Source of the DNA: Chrysomallon squamiferum
Taxonomy: Eukaryota > Mollusca > Gastropoda > Neomphalida > Peltospiridae
DNA: 64,000 nucleotides
Assembly: GCA_012295275.1 (NCBI GenBank)
Contig: CM022670.1
Span: 10,622,083 to 10,686,082, forward strand
Reading direction: 5' to 3'
Position numbers and translations under genes: made by a program. Positions 46,316 to 60,463 of this stretch are shown here, one piece after another. The notes under the pieces are model-generated. The model was given only the letters and a program-made list of their open reading frames with translations. It was not told the DNA's origin and did no database searches. The stretch's first letter is position 1. Each line of letters opens with the position of its first letter.

Positions 46316-49300
46316 TTTTAAAATTACTGGAATAAAAACCTTTTCAGTACACTTATTTTTCTATTGCTTCATTTTGGAATTTTTCTTTTTGCTGTTTTAG
46401 AAGTATTATTTATTTTCTGACAAAACCTACCTCCACATGATCATCCTGATGAAGAACAAAAGGTAAGAACTGGCATATTCAAAAACTAGTCTTATCCTGC
46501 AGATCAGGCAATTTACCTTCATTTATGCAAAATATTATCAAAATCTAGCACTTGCCAAAGCTGTTCTGGATTCAGGCAAAATCATCCTATTTGTCAGAAT
46601 GGATCGTGAATAAACCTTTATGGCCTCGTGTTAAATCACGTGATCAAAGACTGCCATTTGATTGGATGTTTATGTTTATTCTGCATATTAAATGTTTATA
46701 ATAATATTTATACAAAATTAATTACCTATAAAATTAGAAAAGATTTAATTTCATATTAAACTGAAAATCTCATAGTTATTTTGCTTTTTAAGGAAAATAT
46801 GACTTTTATGAGAATTTAACAGCTTCAATAAAATAGGTATGGCAGACAGTTATAGTTCAGCCAACCACTGTACAAAATGTCAAAAATCACTGGGGTTTTT
46901 ACTTTGTTTTTCTGTGAAAATAAAGATAAATATTTTTTCTTGAATTGAGTGTTGTCTGATTGATCATGAGTTATTTACTCAATTTGTAACCTGCATTTGA
47001 AAAACATGACATTTTAAACATTCCCAGCAGTGCACATGCTTGACAGAGAAAACCACACCCCATCTTGCGTGGTGGCAGACTTTGACTGCTAACTGTTGGT
47101 AAGCTAATAAAATCAGCTTTCAATTTATATGTAGCAAGACAGGAATAAAAAAAACCACAACATTGTTTTTCTTTAAAAATCAGCTTCAAACTCAAACAAT
47201 GATATACTGCAATGAATTTACACCTAACTCTTGTATGATTCTAAAGCTTGTTTAGTTTCCTTTTGAATGACATCGTAAACTAAGCATAATGTTCACTGGG
47301 GCAGCAGCTGCTTCCCATATAACTGGCTTCCCATGAAAAAGGTGTCAACTGCACATTAGTTTATTGGCTAATTCTAGCTCTGTTCTTGATTGAATCTGGC
47401 ATCCTCTTGGTAAGTCAGTGAATACAATATTTTAATTTATATTTCTTATAAACTTATTTAAAAATTGTTTTAATTTTATTTATTTTATAATCATTTTTTT
47501 AAATATATACGAACTTAGCAAATCTAAGTGATCCGATTCATTTAAAAATAAAGAACTTTCTTTTGCTTTTTACTGCGGAAACAGACTGTGAAATCAACGA
47601 CGGCATTTATAGTCTTATACATTTGTCTTTTATTTTGTTTAGGAATAAAAAAATATGTTTTATATTCTAAAATAGTTTGTGCTATTTAGCTTTTGAACTT
47701 CAGGCAGGTTTCTAGTGATCTCTCCATGGGAAAAGTTGTGGAAGTTAGGTTTGAGTGATACTTGAAAATCAGCCTACAGCTTCTATTTCTTGCCTCACTT
47801 TTAATGTTTGTTACCAAAACAAACTGTTTTGTTTTAATTCAAAAGATTCAAGTCATAAAAAGAAAGTCAAGAATTATCATGTCCAGCAAGAAAATGTAGA
47901 TGTGTCCACAATGTGTGTCCTAAAGGTAACTGACGATGACATTTAGTTAATGGAGGAAGAACTGCTTTAACTAGTATTAGTTGTCTCAACAGAATAATAT
48001 TAATAATAAAGTAAAAATGTCAATAACATTAACAAGTACATCTGACTCACAATAAATGCTTTGAATCTAATTCTTCGCAACACATTCTAACAAATCACAA
48101 GTGTATACTATATGTGAGTTAGATAAAAACATATTTTTGGATGTGAAATTATTATAATTGTTAGTTCAACAAATGCAGGCTGCTAGCTTGTACTAGAGTT
48201 GCATTACTTGTGGCTGAAAATAGCTCATGTCACGTTTCCTGATGCTGTTGCAAAGCCCAATATTCACAATTATAATTAATTTATCTTTAAAACGAAATCT
48301 AGATTTAACAATATCATAAAAACATTAAATTTTACTTTCAGGATAGCACTGTGAATGATTATTGTGATTCTATTTCTCTAGAGCCTCGAGTTCTCAGTTC
48401 TGAGGCTGAAGGGTGTCACCCATACTATAGTTATATTCCAGACTCCTAATACAAATATTTACAGAAATATTGAAAGAATACACAAATACATAAAACAAAA
48501 TACTTTAACTGTTACCTTCTTCTACATTCCTTAATAAAAAGTATAACACCATTAAATAGACGTAAATATTAATTTGTCAAATGTATTTTCCTTTAAGTTT
48601 AACTTCCGCTTTAAGATCAAGGGACATTACTACAGCCTTACTATTATTATTTTTTTTTTAAATGACTCATTCTTCCAAGCAATATTAATGTTCGCATATT
48701 TTCGGCGAAATTCGGCCAATTCCGAGTACGTACGTTCTGAATAAAAAGAACGTGATAGCGTTTAGCTCTATTCAAGATGATGAAACGATGTTATGTTATT
48801 ACAGGTTCTTATTATTTTTATCCTCTGCCCGTTTTCATTCCAGTACATTGATATCAGAATCATTTAATTCATTAAATAATAAATAATCATCATTATTAAA
48901 ATTTACTTTGGCAAATTACCATTTAAATATATATTTGTTTGGGGGGGATTAAAACATATTTCAGTATAAAATTAGATTAATAACTGAATAAGTTTTTTTC
49001 AGTTTTAACATTTATCTTGAAATTATACTGTATCAGTTGGCAATACAAAAAGTAATTAAAAAGAATCATGAAATTAACATGAATTGCCTATTTATTTTTC
49101 AAAATTTTATTGTCAAACATTAGCTATGGTTTAAACAATATTTATTATTATGTTCTTGTTTTTTTTACACCATATCTATCTATCTTTATATATTCATTTT
49201 TCTGGTGTTGGATATTTATTTTTGTTTCATTTACTATGTATACTATCAAAAACAGAAATTAAAACTACAAGAAGAACAGGAATCTTTCATTATATTTTAT

Positions 49301-50278
49301 TATTTATATTCAAGTTAGTACATATTCAAACAATTAAATCTAAAAATGATGTCTGTACAAAAAACAACAAATGCATCACCATCATGAATGCCAACATTAG
49401 ATCCTTACAAAAATGACAATATTCTATCAAAAACAGAAGTATTTGCAAGTGCTGTATGAAATCATCTTTTGAAGATGTTTTTAAATATCAATAAAATATA
49501 ATAGTAATAACAATAAGTCAGTGTAGTCATTAAAATGATTACAAAAAAAAATATTTCTCAAACTTACTTTTGAAAACATTTCCATTGTCAATGTCCATTT
49601 TAAAAGACAATACCAGTAACTGAATCCCTCCTTTCTAAACCGATTTAATACTCCAGAATTTAAAATTTATATTATTTAATATAAATACTATTATATGTTC
49701 CATAAAGAATCCCTTTCATAAACTCTATATTTTTCACACTGCATTTAAGGAATCCAGCAAAATAAAAATAAAAATTGTTTGGCTAAAATATTTACTCTGT
49801 TAGAATTTAAAAGATATGATGCAGATAGAGCTTTACAGTATAATCCTTTTCTTTCGGCAATTATTTCATCATCCCAATTTTGTATTATAAAGAAGAATTC
49901 TTGTGGAATAAAGATATAGTTTTTTTAATTAAACTATAAATATTATTACAGAGTAAACAAAAAACAAAAAAATCTGAAATGTTATTAATGTACAGAGGTA
50001 AAAAATAATTTCTTTTCTTTGTTTTTAATTATTTGAACTGAGAGAACAACATATATTTCACTAACAGCTGTTCTTGAAAACACATTGACTGATGAAATGT
50101 TTTACAAGTGGAGATCTTTTCCTTTACTTTTTTTTCTTTTTCTTATGGCCATCCTTTGTGTTGTAACAGTGTAAAAGATGAAACTGGTTCATTAAATAAT
50201 CACACAGCACTATTATCTTCATAAGATGACATTCTTAACAAAGTCACTTTGAATACATTTATCTCTTTGTTTTCAAAT
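46316..50278. other. Intergenic region between CYFIP start and SMIM20
   Basis: No protein gene supported over 4 kb. In minus sense a TTTATTCCAG acceptor at 46327-46328 directly precedes the first CYFIP coding exon, so a non-coding exon probably lies upstream. A TCACGTGA-type E-box palindrome occurs at about 46637. The frames at 46971-47195 (minus) and 47755-47946 (plus) show no family features. SMIM20's 3' UTR must occupy the right end; a minus-strand AATAAA is found only at 49296-49301. Confidence 0.55.
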
Positions 50279-51181
50279 TTATTTTTTCCTGTCAAAAGGA
50301 TCTGTCCATACTTTCATACCTGAAAAATAAACAAACAAAAATAAATAAACAAGCTAGCAAGTAAACAAAATAATGATGTTACTGATAAATATAAAATAAA
50401 ATGAATTACGATATTCATGACTATTTTAACTACTCTTCAGCAAATCATTTCTTCATTTCTTCACAATGTTTTAAAATAATTTAATAAACCTAATAATCCA
50501 AAATATTATATAACCAGAAACTTTCAGCATATTTTGCTTTTGTGGCATGTTATCATCCTAAACAATTTAAACCTTATAACTGTTTCATAAAAACCAAATG
50601 GCAACTGTTAATAGTTTCTGTCGATAAACAAAATAATATCTGTAATTCAGTTATTTCCAGCGGCCAAAGTAATGAGACAGAATACCATAATTATACTTGA
50701 AGTAGATTACATACTGCATATTATTTATAAATATCTGAATAAACAATTTTGGTGTTGCTATAAAAGTGCATCACTTGATTGTTAAACTGACATGAAATGA
50801 AAAGAAAACAGTGCAATGTTTTACTCAAAGCTATTAATCCTAAGGGGTGGAGGGAATCGAAACTGAAAAATCACAAAAAATATGAAGGAAAATAACCTCA
50901 CACTGTTGTCACTTGCTGAACAATGATGATTTAAGAAAATGAAATGAACAAGGCATTGGATGTTTTCACTATGTATCTTCAGATAAAAATTGTCTTAAAA
51001 AGTAAAATGTAGTCAAGAATTAATTAAATTCTTAGACTGTATTCAAGACCTATTTATTTCTTAATTTTTAAATGAATACCTCCTGGTTGAATTTTCTCAC
51101 GATCTATTCCTTGCCTAGTAACTGATTGCATGTCTTCTGCAAAAGAAAAATAAATATCCAAATGTTTTTTTATTTCTGTTA

Positions 51182-51240
<59 letters not shown>

Positions 51241-52019
51241 TAGTTACATGAAATTAATTATACCTTAATAATTAATACACATGCCAGTATCATGAGTATG
51301 TGCATTTCTGAGACATATCTGCATAATATTATTCAGTTTTAGTTTTTTCTCTTTTTCTTCTGCACTGAAGTAATTAAATGTTTCACAAAATTAAATAATG
51401 TTCTCTACTAACATCATTCTGACTGGCCGTATTCAAATGGTATTTATTTATATATAACAAGTATGGCCCTATGGGTTAATGTTTTTATAACACAAATAAT
51501 AAATTCATAATAAATAATTTTAAATATATTATATTTAAATTCACACGTCTCATATTTAAAAATAACAATCGTTAAAAAGTGCTAAACAGCTTAAAACATA
51601 AACAATAATAATAATTATAATAATAAAAATAAAAAAAAACATATTCGACCTCTACCTTACATCACCCATATGACATCAACTGATCAAGGTCTTTTTTAAA
51701 TTTTAGCTGATGTCATGTTTTTCAAACAAGACAACATTGAGCATCGTTAAATTATGAACATATATGTGCATTTATGTCTTATTTAATAACTGTGCTTTTT
51801 TTTTTTTCATTCATTTCTTTATCTTTAGTATTTACTAGCAATCGTGAAAATGGACTTGGTTGCGACAAATTATTTCGACTGTGTTAGAAATGTTTACTTA
51901 CGCCAACCCTTTGGATTAAAATACGGCTGTACAATAATAGGATATAATGCACCAACAATACTAATTACTAAACCAGCCAGCAAAAAGGATGATTTATGCT
52001 TCTTCCACACGTTGGACAT
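50279..52019 (-). CDS. SMIM20: Small integral membrane protein 20 (MITRAC7), three exons
   Basis: Exons in transcript order (minus strand): 52019-51902, 51136-51080, 50319-50279, with GT-AG borders and consistent phases; 71 residues (human about 67). After a basic N-terminus, one membrane segment spans about residues 11-30 ('FLLAGLVISIVGALYPIIV'), followed by 'QPYF'. The tail contains 'QPGGMKVWTDPFDRKK', closely matching the family's conserved QPPGLKVWSDPFGRK. The exons are too short to appear as notable open frames. SMIM20/MITRAC7 is an inner-membrane mitochondrial protein that stabilises newly made COX1 during cytochrome c oxidase assembly; in vertebrates its C-terminus is also reported as the source of the peptide phoenixin. 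A TTTCAG two bases before the ATG could be an acceptor for a 5' UTR exon. Confidence 0.9.
51182..51242. repeat. (TTA)n microsatellite in SMIM20 intron 1
   Basis: About 20 uninterrupted ATT units, starting about 45 bases upstream (in transcript sense) of SMIM20 exon 2. Confidence 0.92.
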
Positions 52020-53655
52020 CTCTGAAATCGAAAATTACTGCTGTCAAAAGGAAATAGTCTACAGTCAATGCTTATGCACATGCGCCATCAGCCACAAACA
52101 ATGCATTCGAAGAATCTTCGGTTATTATCGGACATTTGGTTTACGGACATTATCGAAGTATTCCGAATAATATTGAAGATTCAAAATCACAAATTTTGTT
52201 TCAGATGTAGTTTCTTTTATTCCATATTTATGTTTAGGAAATATAATCAAACTATTTAAACAATAAAATATGGTTTTAAATCATTTGCAGTGCAATAATT
52301 TTACAAAATATATTGATATAACTGCTGCTAATCATACTTACTTGAGGTTTGTCTTAATAAATACATAACAATGATCGTAAACCTTTCATTGTTTTAGCCA
52401 AAACATTGATGCAAATAAGAAAGTTAAACTAGAATTGTGGTGCTGAAAATGCTTTATTTATGTATTTATTTATTTATATAGAAATTTAAAATATTAAGTA
52501 ATCATTGTATCTAAATAAGATGTATTTTGAGAACAGCACTAAACAACAACAAAATAACCAGAAAATCAAACCTTTTTATGTTTTGTAATGATAAAGTGAG
52601 GATCCATTTTTGTTTATTATTCTTCTTCCTTATAAATTATTATCGTTGTTGCTGTTGTTGTTGCTGCAGCTGCTGCTGCTGCGGCTTCTGATTTGTGTTA
52701 CATTCTTTAACAACTTATAGCGACCTTGACCTCTACTTGAAAGAGAGGCCGGGAAACGAAAAATGTTTTCAGATTTTATCACGTTGGTATATATTATATG
52801 AATTATCTAAACACGAATTATAAATCAAAGAAACAAAATCTAGCCAGTGATTCGAATCATAAAAGAAATGTAAAGAATAATTATATGGTTGGAAGATAAT
52901 TATATTGTGAACAGCAATAGTAATTTAGGAATAGTTCGAATAATTGTGCCAGGTATTTATGAGCTTTTAATCATTAATGATTAAAAAAACAAAAAAGAAA
53001 AAAACAATTAGCAATTATTATTATTATTATTACTATTATTATTATTTAAAGACGTATTTGATTAAAGCATATCTAAGATAATGTGATATTTTCTTCTTGT
53101 TGTTTTCTATTTCCTTGTAAATTCTCATTTTTAAATATTTAAATTAAAGTTATCTATGGCTGGATTTTACTAGTAAATATGAAGTATTTCATCATATGAT
53201 TAAAAATTCATAACTTAATAGCTTACATAAAATGGCTTGTTTTTCACATTCAATACGAAGTTAAGCCTAAGGTTGCGTTATTTGGTAGCATTAATTAATT
53301 TATTCTTTTTAATATTGAAAATCCATTTATACTGATATCACAGAATATCAGTTATAGAAGTTTCAATATATGACATGAGTAACTTTCCAGGCGGACATGC
53401 CAATTAATAGTTTTATTCGATTAGAAGTGAATATATTTCCGGTTGCCGTATCCTATTTTCACGTTAACCATTTTGGGGCTGTGAACACACTATAAGCTTT
53501 ATTTTAACATAGTGCTCGGACTCATACGAAATACCGTATGAAATTTCTTACTTCATGAAACTTTAGTTGATTACGGAAAAGGTTTATAGACAGAGAAATG
53601 TGAAATCTACAAATTCCTACGTCATAGCGAAAGATACAATTTAATTCAAGAAATG

Positions 53656-53686
<31 letters not shown>

Positions 53687-55966
53687 ATAAGCCACGTCCA
53701 TTTAATTAATTTATTTGTTAATGTTGCTATTATGGTTACATATTACACATTACTCTGTTGTTTTCCTTTTCTGTTTTGTTTCTTTATTTGCCTCTCTCTA
53801 TATATTTTTACTTTTTAAAAAAAATGTATTATTCTTTACAAATTTATATTTGAATTTGTTATTAATAATTACTTACTTGCATCATATACATGTGATAATT
53901 ATGCACATCATAGAGTTTATATATATATTCTGCTTTCGAGACTGGTACGTAGATAATCGTGTAACTCTTTAAAAAAATATTAACCTATCTTATTTTTATT
54001 CATATTCATATTATTATTTTGGTTTTCAAAACGAATTAAATTAATCGTTTCATTTTCACACACACACACACACACACACACACGTGGCCTTCGCCTTAAT
54101 TAGTTAATATTAAACGACGTTTTATCTAATTCGGTCAAGGACGTTTCCTCATACATAGAGAAAAAATATCTCTTTCTCACTTTTGTATATATTTATATAT
54201 TGTTTATTTTTAATAGCATTTATGCTCTGCTGAAACCACATATTAATTTTAAAGTTTTGAAGGTTTTTTTTTTTTTTTTTTTTTTTTTTATCCGCAAAAA
54301 TAAAATAAATTTTATTTTTATAATTTTGTTTTGTTTGCAACGAATAATTTTTTTATTATTATTATTGTAATTATAATTTAATTTGTTTACTAATTTTGAA
54401 ACAAATTATTAAATAATGATAACACTTTATTCGAAACATTAAACAAAAATGTAGCAAAAATTTGTTTAACGCAGAAGTATCCTTTCAAACGTAATAGATT
54501 TATGTATATCTACGCATGGTACAAATGAACTACGAAACTATTTGAGTATGAGATTTAAAAAAAGAATTGTAACCAATATTGTTATTGTTGAATTTTGCTT
54601 TAAGCCAAAATACCAAAACTTAAGACAGATCACATTCTTCTAATTAATATGTCAAGGTACTATTTTGTTTAACGCGCACACATATTTAGGTTTAGAGCAG
54701 TTGTTAGTTTCAATCAATGGACGTCTGGAAAGTGGCAGTGGTTTGTGTACCAATTTATTTTGTTGTGAATGAAGGTAAATTTAATGAGCTTGCCGTTTCC
54801 CATAAATGCTTGACAAATGGTGTATATTTAAAATCTGTATTTTATGGATTATTATAAACATAGTCCATGCAGCAACGAAATTATCCACTTTAATAAAGTG
54901 ACAGACAACAGCAGTTCAAACATTTTAAAAATAAAATAAAATACGCCTAAATCGTAAACTTTAGTATGATGAGATCCAGAAAATTGACTTTAATCTTGAC
55001 AATAATTGTCTCGTTGGTAGGCATTTAATAATTGTTAAATGCGAAAGGTTATTTTTTTCTTTTAATTATTATTTTTATTTTATTTTTAGAGCAGATCCAT
55101 ATCATTTTGAGTGTAAATACCTTTTGCTGCTTCACCCCAAAGCATTCCCTTACTCAGGTTACTGTTTACAAAATTAATGGCAAAACTTGGCAACTTAACA
55201 AGTAATATAAAATTTAAAACATGCCAAAGACATTTGTAAGCAGAGTAATTATGTTTAAATTATAAAATAATCTTGTACTGTGCTGTATCAGTAATCCTCC
55301 CACTAAAAACAGAAATGCTTAAAATTATTTTCATTCAAATTATTGTAATACTATACAGTTAAAATATGAAAAAAGATGTGTAATTTAATGTTCCTGCTGT
55401 CAAGAGTATTCCCACCCCTTGAAACAACAAATAAATTTCTGTCAAATGCATTATGGATGTAATCAGCAAAAGAAAAAGAAAAAAAAAATCTCTTTCATTA
55501 TTGTATATATGGTGCAGTATGACTGTAAATAAATATTCTGAGCAATAAATTATAAATACATCATTTCATATGCCATGACCTTTAGACTTTAGAGTATGAA
55601 TGTGTCAGCATTATAAAACAGTTGCAACATTTAAAAGTGGACAGAACTTCAAAAACAATACATATTTCCCTGAATAGTAAATGTGCATTTGAAATACATA
55701 TAGAGATACAGGTGTATGACATAGAAATGATCAGTATTAGCTTTTTATAAATGATACATTTTTACATTATTTTTTCTCTTCTCTTCCACCCAGAAGAATC
55801 CTATTTTAAGAATGTATAACACAGTAATTATTTTTAACATGTACAATAACATATACTTTTCACAAATTGTTTATTTTTTTTTAAAATAAAAAGCTACTTT
55901 ATATGTGGTTTTTATACCATACATTGCTTTAATGGATTTTATTTTATATTTTTTAGCCTTTCAATA
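52020..55966. other. Divergent intergenic region between SMIM20 and the PP2C gene
   Basis: Shared upstream region of two divergent genes. Contents: a (CTG)n-like tract at about 52645-52690, a GC-richer patch with 'GACCTTGACCTCT' at about 52722, an (AC)n run at 54057-54082, and poly-A/T runs at 53656-53684 and 54265-54290. A possible first exon of the PP2C ends with AAG|GTAAAT at 54774/54775. No coding gene is otherwise supported. Confidence 0.5.
54057..54082. repeat. (AC)n microsatellite
   Basis: A perfect run of about 13 CA dinucleotides, upstream of the PP2C gene. Confidence 0.9.
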
Positions 55967-56138
55967 ATGGGTCAAACTCTGTCTGAGCCTGTAACAACAA
56001 AGGAGACATCCAAATGTGAAAATTGTTTTGTCAAAGTTGGTTCATCCTGCATGCAAGGATGGAGAATCAGTATCCTTTGTGTTGTGTATAATATTGCTAA
56101 TTTTACATTCATCTTTCTTTTCTTTTCTTTTTTTATTA

Positions 56139-56176
<38 letters not shown>

Positions 56177-59100
56177 TTGTTTATTGGAATGAATGAATGA
56201 ATATTACTTCAATACAGCTGTTTGTTACAATTATTAGATACCAGATATTATTTTTGGTAATGACAACTGAGAAAAAGAAATCATCTGTTGACTGAAACGG
56301 TGAAACTAATATCACTTTTGGTGTATAAATAAATACGTGATATTGATGGCAGAGAGATGTTTGAAGATTTAAACAAATAAAGTGTATCAAAATAATCTGA
56401 TTGTTACATTTATAAGATTAAGAAAACATATTTTTTTCTTATTGTTTTCTCATCTTTAATGCATGTATATTCTTGAAAGAACGTATAACCTTAGTAAAAA
56501 TTATAACGTAATTAGCTTATAACACTGCTATGGCTATGTAGGACCATTCATAGCACTTGATAAAACACTGGCCTGATATTTTACTTTTCTAAGGTAAATC
56601 CCTGTCAATGGCATTGAACCATTTCCAGCCAAACACATTACATCTGGTATATCTAACACTCAATGCATTACATAGCAGTCTGACAGTGTTCTTTGAAGAC
56701 TATATGTCATAAATATCACAGATAATATTTCACATCAGGTGATAAAATGTCTGTGCATTTCATTGCATTATCCTAAAGAATCATGTATTTTAATTCATTT
56801 ATTTTCTGTGTTAATTATGGAATGTGTCAGCCTGCAAATATAATTAATTGTGTAAATGATTATAAGAGAAATGACTTTTTAAGTTCACAGTTGGACATTT
56901 TATTGCTTTATCAAGTTCTTTAACTTTCAAAGACATGGAAGATGCTCACACACATTTGCTGTCTCTTGCTGGTGACAAAGATGCCTGTTTCTTTGGTGTA
57001 TTTGATGGTCATGGTGGTAAGTAGATATCATGTTGAAATATGTATATTAACTTATATGACTAGATATTTTGTTAGTATGTTATCAGTTCACTATTATTAT
57101 CTGGAATGTTAATTTTCAACAGAAGTAAATGGAAATATTTAATCAAGTTTTAACAATCTGTTGGACCTCTGTTGTTGCACAAATTACCATTCTGTTATTG
57201 TTTAATGTCAGATCAGTTTATTTAAATAATACAATAAATCAGTTATATCATGTTTAGACTTTAGAATCCTTTTTGTTTAGATAACATTGGTTTTAAATTA
57301 AAAAAACCTGCATTTTATTTTAAAATGAAAACTTGATTTTCAGGAGTGAAAGTTGCCCAATATGCAAGTATAAATTTGCATAAAAAGATACTGTCACAGA
57401 CATCATATGGTAAGAATAAACAAAAAATTTTTTCCTGTTTATAAACAGGAAAGAATATTTTTCTGTCTATTTTGTTCATGGTTAATCTTGATTGTTACAA
57501 CTCAAAAAACTCTTTGTTTTACAAGATTACCTTAAATTTATTTAAATATTTCTTTAATCCAAGAAGGAAAATACTTTTATTACAGAGGTTTTAGCAAGAT
57601 ATTTGAAATATGGAAATTATTTTTATGATTTAAACAAACAATGTTTATATCCATTTCTAATAATTTTGTGTACAGCTCATGGCAACATTGTTGATGCAAT
57701 GATTTCTGGATTCCTTGCTTTGGATGAAGAAATGCAGAAAGGTACTTTTGATAATTTTTATTTTTGTTACAGTAGTTTCTAAAATCAGTATGCATGTCAA
57801 TACAGAAAATACTGAATTAACATCTGTCAAGTGCAGACATGTAACTTGCTTGCATTAATGCATACTGCTGTTAATTAGATAAAACTTTTGCATAATGATA
57901 ATCATTTACATTGTTTTTTTTCACAGATGATACAATGAAAGATGAACTTGCTGGAACAACAGCTGTTGTTGTTTTGTTAAAAAATAACAGGATTTACTGT
58001 GTATGTAGAAACATTCTTTGAATATTATACATTTTTACTTTTTAAAGTTTTTTTGTTCTGTTTTTAAAGGATATTTATTTTAAATTAAGATATGTGCCAA
58101 ATTTATGGTATTATTTTATAGTTTGTAACTTCAAATACTTTGGAAAAGGCAAATCACTTCATTTTAATAAAGAAGTATATCTTTTTTTACCTCGTAATTA
58201 ATATAATTTTTTTTTTAAATAGTTGGCATAAAATGCAGATTACTATTGCTAGTAATGGGGAAACCTGTTTCTCTGCTGCATTTTGTTAATTAAAATTAAA
58301 TTAATGATAAATGTTAATTTAATTTGTCAGTGAAAGGATGGTGTTATCTCGTCTTCTGTATTTTATCTAAATGCTTTGCAGGTACTGTAAATAAAAATAT
58401 ACTTATTGTGTTGGTAGTGTGAGTTATAACTTTATTCTTTCAGAAACTCTGCCTAACACAGATAACAAAACATTTTTTTTAAGTGTTCAATCATTAAGTT
58501 CACAACAGCTTGCACCAGTAGTCATTTTAAACGTGGAACATACCCTAATTTATTTAGTTCACTTAAAACATTACATTTCTTTCATTGAGAAACTTACTAT
58601 TTTTATCAGCTTCGATTTTTTTTTTTTACTTTTTTATGAAAGATTTATTTTGTTTTAAATCACAGTTTTGATATCTAATTACTGCTAATATTAACATGTT
58701 TTCAATCAGTGCCCCCTTCCCATCCAACTAGTTTATGAAAAAGGCCTTTTCCTTGAAAAAAGATATCTTAGTTTATTTGTTTATGTTATCTCATAACCTG
58801 CTAGTAATAACATGTTTTTAGTCATTAGTGATTCCATTTTTCACTCTTTTTACAGGCAAATGTGGGTGACTCGAGAGCTATAGCAAGTGTAGCTGGTGAA
58901 GTGGAACAGCTGTCCTTCGATCACAAGCCCAGCAATGAACTGGAGACACGGAGAATCATTGCTGCAGGAGGCTGGGTTGAGTTCAACAGAGTTAATGGTA
59001 TTGCATTACCATGTAACCATGTATTTTTATAAATTGTTTTTTTATATTTTTTGTTTGTATTTAATACTTTATCAGTACTTGAGATTTTCACTTTAATAAA

Positions 59101-60463
59101 CTGAAGTTACAAAGATTTTTATTTACATGAATTTAATACTAAACTTTTATTTTTATATTTTCATAAACAAGGTAATTTGGCCTTATCCAGGGCACTAGGT
59201 GACTTTGTATTTAAGAAGAACGACAAAAAAAGGGCAGAGGAACAGATTGTTACAGGTATTTAATGAAATCATTAACAAAAAAATATTATTGAAATATCTG
59301 CAAGAATAACAGCAAAAGGAACTTGTTTATAACCATGATACTCTGATTAACTAAACTGTTTATAGCACAGAATCTAATTAAAAATATATATCATGTTAGT
59401 AATAAATGTAATTTAAAAATACCCAAGACACTATTTTTGAGCACAAAAATCTTAAAAGGCTGTTACTTGAATGAGATAATAAAGAATTCTTTTAAATTAA
59501 TTTGTTTTGTTTTTTCATTTATTTTCTATTATTGTAACATAAATATACCATACAGTTTGATGAAGCATTAAAAATAATGTTTTTGCATTTGTATAGCTGC
59601 ACCTGATGTCATAGAGAAACCAATTAGGCCTGATCATGAATTTCTAGTACTTGCCTGTGATGGAATTTGGGATGTCTTAACCAACCAAGAAGTCATTGAT
59701 TTCGTCCGAGGCCGGATAGCTCAACGAATGGAACCAGATGTTGTAAGAAAAACTGATACAGTTTACATGTTTTTAAATCTGCTATTAGTAATGGTTTGTG
59801 TAGTGACATACACATTTTACAAGTGTTAGGTTATTTAATTTTGAAATAATAACATCAAAGAGTAAAGCTTTTTCTTATATTAGACTACTACTAATTTCAA
59901 GCAGATTTTTTCATATACCTAAAATGCATATATTATGACTTTGGTACACCTGTTTTGATATACTGGTTGGAACATTGTTGAAATATCATTGCAAATAATT
60001 ATTTCAAAAGAGAAAAAAGCATAATGGTATTCTTTTGGGGTTTTTTGGAGGGGCACGGTTTTATTTATTTAGAACTTTGTGAAACACTATTCCTTATATA
60101 TAGATAAACGTCTTCAAGTATACATAAACAAATAAGTTTACATACATATTTGTTTAAATTAATGAGTGCCAGTGATTGAAAAATTATCTGAATTTCATTC
60201 ATTTCAACTTTCTCATTGATTTCAAAAAAAAAAAAAAAAAAAATGGACTTGCTCTTTTTAAACAGATTTGTGAAGAACTGATGACGAGATGTCTGGCACC
60301 AGACTGCCAGATGGGTGGACTAGGATGTGACAATATGACTGTTGTGTTGGTGTGTTTTCTCCGTGGTGGTTCATATGATGAGTTGGTAAAGAAGTGTAAC
60401 TCGCCCAGCAGGCGTGGACCTGCACCGCACTTAAGAGACTCAAACAATTGTGATCTGAAATAG
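55967..60463 (+). CDS. PP2C (PPM) family Ser/Thr phosphatase, T23F11.1/ppm-2-like, nine coding exons
   Basis: Exons 55967-56069, 56933-57016, 57344-57409, 57676-57741, 57927-58000, 58856-58997, 59172-59255, 59597-59742 and 60266-60463 give 320 residues, the full length for this subfamily. PPM motifs and metal ligands are intact: 'MEDAHTH' (Asp38), 'FDGHGG' (Asp59), 'ELAGTTA' (about 113-119), 'NVGDSRA' (133-139), 'LALSRALGD', 'ACDGIWD' (Asp228) and 'GLGCDNMT' (Asp277). It should therefore be an active Mg/Mn-dependent phosphatase. The N-terminus 'MGQTLSEPV', with Gly2 and Ser6, fits an N-myristoylation signal, so membrane attachment is likely. Whole-sequence resemblance is to the nematode ppm-2 type (same MGQTLSEPV start and [10 protein letters not shown] block) more than to vertebrate PPM1A/B. 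An acceptor TTTTAG at 55955-55956 just before the ATG implies a 5' UTR intron. Confidence 0.95.

Noticed and set aside
46971-47195. 74-residue minus-strand frame
   Set aside because: No splice partner, no domain and no coding composition; it may be repeat-derived but this could not be supported.
51844-52170. 108-residue plus-strand Cys-rich frame
   Set aside because: It overlaps SMIM20 exon 1 in antisense; the minus strand gives a clear family match with spliced exons.
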